Positions 26,562 to 33,514 of a stretch of 64,000 bases of DNA are shown in pieces. The notes beneath the pieces were generated by a model. The model saw only the letters and a program-made list of their open reading frames with translations. It was not told the DNA's origin and did no database searches. Position 1 is the first letter of the stretch. Each line of letters opens with the position of its first letter. The DNA is from Pseudomonas moraviensis. Its GTDB lineage: Bacteria > Pseudomonadota > Gammaproteobacteria > Pseudomonadales > Pseudomonadaceae. The stretch spans positions 2,356,001-2,420,000 of the forward strand of contig NZ_LT629788.1 of NCBI RefSeq assembly GCF_900105805.1, written 5' to 3'. The translations under genes were made by a program, and so were the position numbers.

Positions 26562-26760
26562 GGTGTCTCCTCGGCGAGATCGCAGCACGCATTGGGCTGG
26601 TCAATAAATCTAGTTCAGGATGGCGACCGCAGCCAGACACCGGCCAGACGGTCAGCGATCAGGCTAACAGTCGTCGCCATTGCCGGCCGGCCAGAAACCC
26701 CTGAAAATCGGCCAGGCTGAGGCAGTCCGGCCTTCGGCGCAGCAAACAGGCAGGCCTGCG

Positions 26761-27765
26761 ATGCCCACACGACCCTCTTTTACATCGGCCCCGCGCGACG
26801 TGGTATTCATTGCCTATCCGCGCCTGAGCCTGCTCGATCTCAGCGGTGCGCAGACCGTATTCTGGGCAGCGAGCAAAGCCTTGGCCGAGCGCGGGCAGCC
26901 GGGTTATCAACTGCACACCGCCAGCCTCACCGGCGGCTTGATCCAGACTGTCGAAGGCCTGCCCATCGATACCCAGGCGTTGAGCACACTGAACATTGCC
27001 GCACTGGACACGCTGGTCGTGCCCGGCGCGCCGGACATCTGCCAAAGCCTCGACGAGCACCGCGAACTGAGCGACTGGCTACGGGATCATGCCCACCTCG
27101 CCCGCAGCGTGGTTTCCGTGTGCAGCGGCGCCTTCCTGCTGGCGCAGGCCGGTTTGCTTGACGGCCGTCGGGCCGCCACCCACTGGGCGATGTGCGACGC
27201 CCTGCGTGATCGCTTTCCCGCGATCGAGGTGGATGTCGATGCGATTTTCATTCAGCAGGGCAAGGTCTGGACTTCGGCCGGAGTGACCGCCGGCATCGAT
27301 CTGGCGCTGGCGCTGGTCGAGGCCGATTGCGGCCGCGAAGTGACGCTGCAGGTCGCGCGGGAACTGGTGGTTTACATCAAACGTCCCGGCGGTCAGGCGC
27401 AATACAGCACGCTGCTGCAATCGCAGGCGCAGGATGGTTCGCTGTTCGATGATCTGCACCTGTGGCTGATGGACCGCCTCGGCGATCCCAACTTGACCGT
27501 GCAACGTCTGGCCGAGCAAGCCGCGATGAGCCTGCGCAACTTCACGCGCGTCTACAAAGCGCGCACCGGGCGCACGCCGTCGAAAGCGCTCGAGCTATTC
27601 CGCCTCGAGGCCGCCAAACGCCTGCTGGAAAACTCTCCGCACAAAATCGAACGAATCGCCCGCCTCTGCGGCTTCAGCGACGAAGAGCGTCTGCGCGCCT
27701 GCTTCCAGCGGCATCTGTCGATTTCCCCCCGCGACTACCGCAGCCGATTCAGCCGCGAAGGCTGA
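26761..27765 (+). CDS. GlxA-type AraC regulator with DJ-1/PfpI-like domain (second copy)
   Basis: A 334-residue regulator. An N-terminal DJ-1/PfpI-like domain (about residues 15-190) has VVFIAYPRLSLLDLSGAQTV and VVSVCSGAFLLAQAGLL with the conserved Cys. The C-terminal AraC region has LTVQRLAEQAAMSLRNFTRVY, EAAKRLLENS and IARLCGFSDEERLRACF. Start chosen at the ATG of MPTRPSFTSA; the earlier in-frame ATG at 26680 overlaps the divergent promoter region. It resembles the gene at 18454-19398 in plan but the two diverge in sequence. It is divergent from the response regulator gene at 26561. Confidence 0.87.
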   Translation: MPTRPSFTSAPRDVVFIAYPRLSLLDLSGAQTVFWAASKALAERGQPGYQLHTASLTGGLIQTVEGLPIDTQALSTLNIAALDTLVVPGAPDICQSLDEHRELSDWLRDHAHLARSVVSVCSGAFLLAQAGLLDGRRAATHWAMCDALRDRFPAIEVDVDAIFIQQGKVWTSAGVTAGIDLALALVEADCGREVTLQVARELVVYIKRPGGQAQYSTLLQSQAQDGSLFDDLHLWLMDRLGDPNLTVQRLAEQAAMSLRNFTRVYKARTGRTPSKALELFRLEAAKRLLENSPHKIERIARLCGFSDEERLRACFQRHLSISPRDYRSRFSREG

Positions 27766-27769
27766 ACCG

Positions 27770-27785
27770 CTATACCTAGGTATAG
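27770..27785. promoter_or_regulatory. Perfect 16-bp palindrome, likely operator
   Basis: CTATACCTAGGTATAG is an exact palindrome five bases after the GlxA stop and 77 bp upstream of the orphan receiver ATG. It has no loop, so a DNA-binding dimer site is more likely than a terminator, although TTTT follows. Its TACC/GGTA half-sites are of the kind bound by NarL/FixJ-type HTH regulators; the adjacent 25890-26561 regulator is a candidate. Confidence 0.55.
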
Positions 27786-27862
27786 TTTTGCCCGCTGGCC
27801 ATTGGCGTATGGTGCAAGAACGACAGGAGTCACCCAGCTCGGCCGCCCGGCCCGGGAGCGTT

Positions 27863-28243
27863 ATGCACAAGACGTATGTCATCGCGGTGGTGGACGACGA
27901 CGAGGCCATGCGCACGTCGCTGAGCAGTTTGCTGCGAGCGTCGGGTTATCGAGTGCTCGGCTATGCGGGGCCGTCGGATTACCTTGAATCGGATGGGCCG
28001 GAGCAGACTGATTGTCTGATTTCCGATATTCAGATGCCGGGCATGACGGGTTTGCAGATGCTGGATGCACTGCGGGCGCAAGGCTGGAGGATGCCGGTGA
28101 TTTTCGTGTCGGCGCATGCGGGCGATTTGCCTTGCGACAAGTCCCGAGCGACTGATGTCGTTGCCTGCCTGCGTAAACCCTTTGCGGCGCACGAGTTAAT
28201 TGCCTGGGTCGAGGTTGCACTGCGTAAATCTGAAAACACTTGA
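27863..28243 (+). CDS. Stand-alone response regulator receiver
   Basis: A 126-residue single-domain receiver with DDDEAMRTSL near the start, phosphoacceptor D55 in CLISDIQMPG, S83 in FVSAHAG and K105 in CLRKPF. There is no output domain, so it works through protein contact, as CheY or phosphorelay receivers do. I chose the ATG at 27863 with GGGAG upstream rather than the start at 27788. Its FixJ-like receiver suggests it may share the phosphate source of the hybrid kinase at 20350-25824, but this is inference from proximity. Confidence 0.83.
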   Translation: MHKTYVIAVVDDDEAMRTSLSSLLRASGYRVLGYAGPSDYLESDGPEQTDCLISDIQMPGMTGLQMLDALRAQGWRMPVIFVSAHAGDLPCDKSRATDVVACLRKPFAAHELIAWVEVALRKSENT

Positions 28244-28344
28244 TAAGGCCGTCAGCGCATTGAATTGCCTGTCGCCTGGATTTATCGACCCATAATCGAC
28301 TTGGTCGATCATGTCGATGTCTGACAGAAGACAACACGGTCGGC

Positions 28345-28371
28345 TCCCTCTCGTTGGGGAGAGGGGAAGCT
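28345..28371. repeat. GC-rich CTCTC hairpin repeat
   Basis: CTCCCTCTCGTTGGGGAGAGGG is an imperfect stem-loop similar to the units at 53250-53540. It is one of the abundant dispersed hairpins of this genome type. The rest of 28244-28494 shows no gene. Confidence 0.5.
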
Positions 28372-28494
28372 CAGAGATGACCGAAGTAGTTGAGCTATCC
28401 CGTTTCCCTCCAGCGCTGACTTGATCACACGGAAATGAGAGGCACCTCAAAATCTAGAATCAAAGCGCCACTAATTGCCACTGCAAACTCCGCC

Positions 28495-28541
28495 TGTCAC
28501 CCTTCTCCCCGTTCAAAAGGACCAGAACAAGGAACCAAGGA
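28495..28541 (+). promoter_or_regulatory. Conserved 5-prime leader of the pyocin-like toxin gene
   Basis: Begins TGTCACCCTTC and ends CAGAACAAGGAACCAAGGA directly before a TTG. This matches the leader of the DUF2235 toxin at 14931-14978 almost base for base in its last 25 nt. AAGGA is 8 nt upstream of the TTG. Confidence 0.7.
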
Positions 28542-29741
28542 TTGAGCGGCTACGTCCCAAACCCACCCAAGGGTTACCGCAACACCGGCGTCGAACCCGT
28601 TGACCTGAACGCCCAGCACTGGGCGCAATATAAAGAACTCTCGCCCGCGCCAGACGCAAAACCCGACCTCAAGGGCTGCGTCTTCGCCAAAAGCTGCAAC
28701 CTGCCCGATGGCGAAATCAACCACAGTAACCCGACAGGGTTCGTCCCCGTTGAAAAACTGGCGGACTACGGGCTATGGGCCGTTTTGGCCACTGGCGCAG
28801 CGATTAGCGCCGAAGGCACGTCCCTCCAGTTTGTCGGCGGCTCCGCAACTGGCAGTGCCGTTGCCCAACGGCTGGGCGGCTCACTCGCGCTAGGCCTACT
28901 CGACGGTGCAGGCGCCGTTGCAGCAGGCGCTGCCGTGGGCACCGTCGCGCTATTGATGCCCAACACCAGCATCGCCCCGGACAGTGCCTTTTATAAAGAC
29001 GATCAATACGCCACGCTAGAAACCGGCCGAACGCGTGTTCGTGTCAACGTAAAAACGTTGCCGGACGGCTCCGTCAACGCCTACGGCTTTTACACCGGCG
29101 GCAAGAAGGACTGGGAAAATGTACCGGTCATCAAAGCGCAGAAAGACGGCCAAAAATTCATCGCCGACATCGGCAACGGCATCGGTCTGACCTGAACACC
29201 GGGTGCGAGTCCCGACGGAGTGCTGGGGATCCCAGCGCTGGAAGGTGCCCCTCAGCTACCTCCCGTCTGGGTCTAACCGCCGACACCACAATCGGACACG
29301 CTGCTGGCCAACCCCGCGCACCCACCTGAGTTTCAGGATGCGATCATCTGGTTCCCGGAGGATGCGGGGATTGAGCCCATCTACATCGTGCTCAGCACGC
29401 AGCTAGAGAAGAATAAGCAAAAGGGCAAAGCGTTCGAAGAAGCGTCCTTTGACGAGTTCAGCAAGATCAAACCTGAAGCCGCCCGTGAGGTCACCGTCAA
29501 AACCGACAGCGGTGTACGCACGCGCATTGATATGATGGGCCGCGATGCGGACGGCAACATCTCCTGCGTCGAATGCAAATCTTCGGAAACAGCGCCACTG
29601 ACGCGCAATCAGAAATTGGGCTTTCCAGAAATAGAAAAGACCGGCGCAACCGTCGTCGGCAAAGGTAAACCCGGCTTCACCGGAGGCACCCGAATCCCAC
29701 CCACCAGAGTCGACATCATTCGACCTGACCCGACCCTCTGA
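28542..29741 (+). pseudogene. S-type pyocin-like nuclease toxin, interrupted by two in-frame stops
   Basis: One reading frame runs 400 codons from the TTG at 28542 to the TGA at 29739 but is broken by TGA at codon 218 (29193-29195) and TAA at codon 245 (29274-29276), with no frameshift. The first part has SGYVPNPPKGYRNTG, a Gly/Ala-rich hydrophobic stretch (about 70-140) and the S-type pyocin domain (VRVNVKTLPDGSVNAYGFY). Between and after the stops the protein continues IPALEGAPQLPPVWV and FQDAIIWFPEDAGIEPIYIV. The C-terminal 115 residues look like a PD-(D/E)XK nuclease: RTRIDMMGR and CVECKSS. Family relatives have Trp and Tyr at the stop positions (from memory), so single-base changes would explain both stops. 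Confidence 0.78.
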
Positions 29742-29751
29742 GGGAGCAGAC

Positions 29752-30105
29752 ATGTCCATCACCGAAACAAAAGTCGTCGACATCATCGCAGTGCCCGAGT
29801 GGGAACCCGACAATGTCGTACTCGTCATCACTGATCACTTGGAATGGGGCGACAAAGCTCAACAGGGTGAACACCTGTTGCTGCTACAAGAAAAGATCAA
29901 CACCTACATCGCCTTCATCGAGAGCGGCGAACTGCTGGAAAGCTATCCGCCAGCCAAGGGCAAGAATCCGAAAATTCGCATCAATGGTTTATATGAGCTG
30001 CCTGAGCAAGGTGCAACCTTTATCGACCGCGTGACCGAGGTACTTAAAGGCGTAGGCATCGGAATGGAATTTGTGCTTAAGGACGATTTTGCCGTTCGAC
30101 ACTAG
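29752..30105 (+). CDS. DUF6572-type protein, candidate immunity protein 1
   Basis: A 117-residue acidic cytosolic protein starting MSITETKVVDIIAVPEWE with core ITDHLEWGDKAQQGEHLLLLQ and a KINTYIAFIESGEL helix. A GGGAGC ribosome site precedes the ATG, 10 bp after the toxin stop. It is paralogous to the next gene. Small acidic genes directly after a nuclease toxin are usually its immunity partner, and DUF6572 proteins are found in this position in toxin operons. It is intact although the toxin gene is broken. No direct functional motif exists. Confidence 0.8.
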   Translation: MSITETKVVDIIAVPEWEPDNVVLVITDHLEWGDKAQQGEHLLLLQEKINTYIAFIESGELLESYPPAKGKNPKIRINGLYELPEQGATFIDRVTEVLKGVGIGMEFVLKDDFAVRH

Positions 30106-30214
30106 GCGTGTGAGCTAGTAGAGCTAAAGCAAAGCAAAGGGCGGCAAGCCACAGAGCTGTAGCTCGGTTCCCTCAGAGGGATTGAACAAATCGGCTGGAG
30201 GCCAAGGATCCGCA

Positions 30215-30553
30215 GTGTCCTTAACAGACCCGAACATTATCGATATGTGGGGAATCCCCAAATCGGACAGTGGCACCATCATCCTGGGCATCGCTGACCA
30301 CCTAGAATGGGGCAATAAGACCCTGCAAGCCGAGCACCTGCTCGCGCTACAACGGAAGATAAACGGCTACATCGCTTTCATCGAAAGCGGTGAGATCGAT
30401 AACAAGATTCCCGCTGCACTCGGCAAGTCACTTGTCATCCGTGTTTACGGCAAACACGAGGCTTCGGAGCAGGGGAAATTGTTCTTCGAGCGCGTGGCCG
30501 AGCTCCTGAGAAAAGTGGGAATCGGTTTTGAGTTCGTTTTCAAAGCAGACTAA
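30215..30553 (+). CDS. DUF6572-type protein, candidate immunity protein 2
   Basis: A 112-residue paralogue of the preceding gene: IADHLEWGNKTLQAEHLLALQ, KINGYIAFIESGEI and KVGIGFEFVFK align with it without large gaps. I place the start at GTG 30215, giving MSLTDPNIIDMWGIPKSD, which matches MSITETKVVDI of copy 1 and has AAGGA 6 nt upstream; an upstream TTG at 30182 is possible. The pair looks like a tandem duplication that has diverged, perhaps providing immunity to a different toxin variant. A strong hairpin follows at 30579-30607. Confidence 0.8.
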   Translation: MSLTDPNIIDMWGIPKSDSGTIILGIADHLEWGNKTLQAEHLLALQRKINGYIAFIESGEIDNKIPAALGKSLVIRVYGKHEASEQGKLFFERVAELLRKVGIGFEFVFKAD

Positions 30554-30578
30554 GCGCTATGTCATTTGTGATCCCAGT

Positions 30579-30607
30579 GCTGGCAGGTAATTTTTTCACC
30601 TGCCAGC
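30579..30607 (+). terminator. Strong hairpin after the immunity genes
   Basis: Perfect 10-bp arms GCTGGCAGGT (30579-30588) and ACCTGCCAGC (30598-30607) enclose AATTTTTTC. The T run lies in the loop instead of after the stem; GCGTTTTTC follows 5 nt later. It is probably a terminator of the toxin/immunity unit. The remainder of 30608-30778 shows nothing. Confidence 0.5.
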
Positions 30608-30778
30608 CGAGGCGTTTTTCTGCTGCTCTACGGCCAACAGTGGAAGAGCCAAAAAGCCCGTCTACGACGCGACTTGCTTGAAACTCTCCGCCCCACGATG
30701 CAACGGCCTTGAGATCGGCCTAAACAGATTCGGGTCTCCTATATTCTGAAAAGGTGAGATGAGTAGACACGTACAGCG

Positions 30779-30808
30779 CATAAACACGACTTGGCAAGCA
30801 CGTTTAAA
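30779..30808 (+). promoter_or_regulatory. Conserved promoter-like pair upstream of leader copy 2
   Basis: CATAAACA (30779-30786), 16 nt, TTTAAA (30803-30808), then 26 nt to the first conserved leader base at 30835. Both elements and both spacings are identical to those before leader copy 1, while the intervening bases differ, as expected for selected promoter contacts. Confidence 0.55.
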
Positions 30809-30834
30809 TTACACCGATTTCTCCTCCAAAAAGT

Positions 30835-31132
30835 CTACAACGCCTTGCGCCGCTACCTACGGGTACTTCAGAATCCGCCGGCTTGTGCGTCTAGGCTGCG
30901 GGTCCTATCGTTTGTCGGTCACTGAAATAGGTGATCGGGTTTGGTAGCCCGCAGTGTTAGATATACAGGTCTGCCGTCGAGATTTCTGTCTCGGATTTGC
31001 GGTGGCCATGTATAGGGCGTCCTAGGGCGCGCCGGATCCTAACACCCGGTCTACCAACCTGTGCATGGCCGCCACCCTTCGTTTGGTAGCGAAAGGGTGA
31101 AGCCTCCCTTAAATGTGTTAGGAGCTTCATCA
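30835..31132 (+). ncRNA. Structured leader RNA upstream of DUF6124 (copy 2)
   Basis: This 298-nt stretch parallels 15431-15731. Its helices are GGTCAC (30917-30922) with GTGATC (30931-30936), CGGG/CCCG closing a TTTGGTAG loop (30936-30951), GGCCATGTATAG (31004-31015) with CTGTGCATGGCC (31059-31070), GCGTC-CTAG-GGCGC inside it, and CTACCAA (31051-31057) complementary to TTTGGTAG at 30940-30947 or 31082-31089. It ends with AGGAG before the DUF6124 ATG. Blocks such as CAGAATCCGCCGGCTTGTGC and ATGGCCGCCACC are unchanged between copies. A regulatory leader or stable RNA is likely; the ligand or partner is unknown. Confidence 0.75.
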
Positions 31133-31498
31133 ATGTTCAAAGTAACGCCAAACCCGCCAGAAGCCGATTCAATCCCGTACGACCCCGCTCTGGAACCCCA
31201 GCGAATAAAAGATGCGGCCGCTCGTGCCATCAACTTTTACCTCGACCCTCAGACGCTCAAAACCACCATTCCCAAGCGCCAGCCGGGCAAGATCTTTCTC
31301 ATCGATCCCACGGTGGACGAGGAAACGCTGCTCGTCGAAGCCTGTGAATCGCTGGCCGCCGCCAACGACATGGCCCGCGAAATCAGTGGGGTGATCGACC
31401 ACCCACAGCGTCGATCGCTGCTGATGTTGCAGCAGGTGATCATGTTGAGTGAGCTGATCGTCAATCGCGTGCTCGACAGCCGACGCGTGTCGAACTAG
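31133..31498 (+). CDS. DUF6124-family small protein (copy 2)
   Basis: A 121-residue paralogue of the gene at 15071-15430. It shares the start MFKVTPNPP, a C-terminal helix with RRSLLMLQQVIMLSELIVN and the middle ETLLVEACESLAAANDMA, but replaces HYL with FYL and otherwise differs at about half of the positions. The start is the ATG at 31133 with AGGAG 8 nt upstream, directly after leader copy 2. A further paralogue starts 113 bp downstream. Predicted cytosolic and helical; function unknown. Confidence 0.82.
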   Translation: MFKVTPNPPEADSIPYDPALEPQRIKDAAARAINFYLDPQTLKTTIPKRQPGKIFLIDPTVDEETLLVEACESLAAANDMAREISGVIDHPQRRSLLMLQQVIMLSELIVNRVLDSRRVSN

Positions 31499-31611
31499 CC
31501 GGCAACCCAGGCAGAAGGGGGCACGCTCCCTCTGCCAGCGGACGCGCCACAGCCGTGGCGCGGCATTCTCATACTCAGACGCTCAAGCGGCGCTCATCGG
31601 AGTTTCAGCTG

Positions 31612-31971
31612 ATGTCACAGACACCGTCCCATCCGCCGGTCACCGACCCGGTTTCGCCTTACGAATCCTTTAATTCAAAAAAACTGCACGACGCCGCAGA
31701 GCGCGCGCTCGATCATTACCTCGCGCCGGCCAAGGTTAATGCCGCGCCCTACAGTCCAAACACCCTGTTTATGGTCAACCCGGAATCCGACACCGAATCC
31801 CTGCTGGTCAATGCCTGCGAATCCCTGGCCTCGGCCACGGTGATGCTCGGTGATTTCGCCGGAATGCTGGAGGGCTCACGGCGCAATACCCTGTTGGGCA
31901 TCGCGCAGGTGGTCATGCTGGGGGAATTGGCCGTGAATAAAGCGTTGGATAACGTAGTGCCCACCGACTGA
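31612..31971 (+). CDS. DUF6124-family small protein (copy 3)
   Basis: A 119-residue paralogue closer to copy 1 than to copy 2: VSPYESFNSKKLHDAAERAL and SRRNTLLGIAQVVMLGELAV match copy 1 almost throughout. It has no structured leader of its own and begins at the ATG of MSQTPSHPPVTDP, with GGAG 9 nt upstream, so it is probably read from the leader of copy 2. The N-terminal MFKVTPNPP is replaced by MSQTPSHPP. It contributes to a tandem DUF6124 pair at the right end of toxin island 2. Confidence 0.8.
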   Translation: MSQTPSHPPVTDPVSPYESFNSKKLHDAAERALDHYLAPAKVNAAPYSPNTLFMVNPESDTESLLVNACESLASATVMLGDFAGMLEGSRRNTLLGIAQVVMLGELAVNKALDNVVPTD

Positions 31972-32271
31972 ACAACCCATCGGCCGTGCAGGCGTGCTGG
32001 CACCCTGCGCGGCGATGTTCGTTTCGAACAACACCTGGCCCGATATTCCCACCTTAACCCCATACCTTCGTATACCCCCCTCCCACCCATGCGTACCCCA
32101 CGCACACCGATGGACAACTGCGCCCGCAGCCTCCGCGCCCTAGCATGGCTTTCGACAGCGAACGATTGAGCGCCAGGCAGTACGGCAAGCAGTTGCAGAG
32201 GCCAGTGATCGTCACGCCAGAGTCCGCGTCGGGCTCGGGTGTCATCCATCCATCAGCGTCAGGAGCACATT
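31972..32271. other. Intergenic region without a recognised gene
   Basis: 300 bp between DUF6124 copy 3 and the NDH-2-like gene. I see no ORF with coding features, no REP and no strong hairpin. It presumably contains the promoter of the NDH-2-like gene. An AGGAG ribosome site sits at its right end. Confidence 0.6.
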
Positions 32272-33474
32272 ATGAAACAGCAATTATTGGTCATCGGTGC
32301 GGGGTTCGGCGGGCTGTGGAGTGCGTTGAGCGCCGCGCGTTTGCTGGACATGCATGACCGTCAGGACGTGGAGATCACACTGCTCGCCCCGCAAGCTGAA
32401 TTGCGCATTCGTCCGCGCTTTTATGAGCCGGACGTGCACAGCATGTACGCGCCGCTGGACGCGTTGTTCGATGCGGTGGGCGTGCGTTTCGTCAAAGGCA
32501 CTGCTGAAAGCATCGATGCTGCGGCGCGCCGCGTCGGTTATCGCGACGAGGCCGGGCGTCCGGGTGAACTGGCTTACGATCGGCTGATTCTCGCCAGCGG
32601 CAGCCAGCTTGCCCGGCCTCCGGTCCCCGGCCTCAAGGAGCATGCGTTCGACGTCGATCAGATCGAATCCTCGGCGCGCCTGGAACGCCATCTCATGGCT
32701 TTGGCCAACCAACCGGCCAGCGTTGCCCGCAACACCGTGGTGGTCGCCGGTGGCGGTTTCACCGGGATTGAAACTGCGACGGAAATGCCGGCGCGCCTGC
32801 GCGCGATTCTCGGTGAGGATCAAGACCTGCGCGTGATCATCGTCGATCGCAGCAAGGATATTGCCGCAACCATGGGCGATGGCATCCGCCCATCGATCAT
32901 CGAAGCATCCAACGAACTGGGCATCGAATGGATCGTCGATGCCAGCGTTGCCGCTGTGGATGCCAACGGCGTCACGCTCGCGGATGGCCGCCACATCGAA
33001 AGCCACACCGTCATCTGGACCGTGGGTTTCCGCGCCAGCCCGCTCACTGAACAGCTCGACGCCGAACGCGATGGCCAGGGTCGCCTGCATGTCGACGGAA
33101 GTCTCAAGGTGCAAGGCATCGATCATGTATTTGCCGCCGGTGATGTCGCGCATGCTGCCACCGACGATCTCGGTAACTATGCGGCGATGTCCTGTCAGCA
33201 CGCGATCAGCCTGGGTCGCTACGCCGGCAACAACGCCGCCGCCGATCTGCTCGGCGTCGCTCCGACGATTTACCGCCAGCCGAAATACGTGACGTGCCTG
33301 GATCTCGGCGCCTGGGGCGCGGTGTACACCGAGGGTTGGGATCGTCAGCTGAAGCTGGTCAAGGCCGAAGCCAAAGAGCTGAAGACGCAGATCAACACCG
33401 TGTGGATCTACCCGCCGGCCGCCGATCGTCGCACCGCCCTCGCGGCCGCCGACCCGTTGATCCCGGTAGCCTGA
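32272..33474 (+). CDS. Type II NADH dehydrogenase-like flavoprotein
   Basis: A 400-residue FAD-dependent pyridine-nucleotide-disulfide oxidoreductase. FAD motif: QQLLVIGAGFGGLWSALSAA. NAD(P)H motif: TVVVAGGGFTGIETATEM. A C-terminal FAD contact is IDHVFAAGDVAHA. It has the length of NDH-2 enzymes, which oxidise NADH and reduce quinone at the membrane without pumping protons. It lacks an obvious C-terminal membrane helix, so it might instead be a soluble relative acting on another acceptor. The gene is followed 40 bp later by a metallo-hydrolase gene and the two may form an operon. Confidence 0.85.
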   Translation: MKQQLLVIGAGFGGLWSALSAARLLDMHDRQDVEITLLAPQAELRIRPRFYEPDVHSMYAPLDALFDAVGVRFVKGTAESIDAAARRVGYRDEAGRPGELAYDRLILASGSQLARPPVPGLKEHAFDVDQIESSARLERHLMALANQPASVARNTVVVAGGGFTGIETATEMPARLRAILGEDQDLRVIIVDRSKDIAATMGDGIRPSIIEASNELGIEWIVDASVAAVDANGVTLADGRHIESHTVIWTVGFRASPLTEQLDAERDGQGRLHVDGSLKVQGIDHVFAAGDVAHAATDDLGNYAAMSCQHAISLGRYAGNNAAADLLGVAPTIYRQPKYVTCLDLGAWGAVYTEGWDRQLKLVKAEAKELKTQINTVWIYPPAADRRTALAAADPLIPVA

Positions 33475-33514
33475 TTTCGCCCTCCGCTTTTGCCCTGAGA
33501 ACAAGGAGAACACC

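Noticed and set aside
27770..27789. Terminator for the GlxA gene
   Set aside because: The palindrome has no loop, so it cannot form a normal intrinsic terminator hairpin without opening the central pairs; an operator is more likely although TTTT follows.
30759..30947. Possible small peptide gene across the 5-prime part of the leader (RIRRLVRLG reading)
   Set aside because: The frame is open in both copies, but differences between copies are mostly amino-acid-changing, copy 1 has no start codon after the promoter-like boxes, and the copy 2 start lies upstream of them. RNA structure explains the conservation better.
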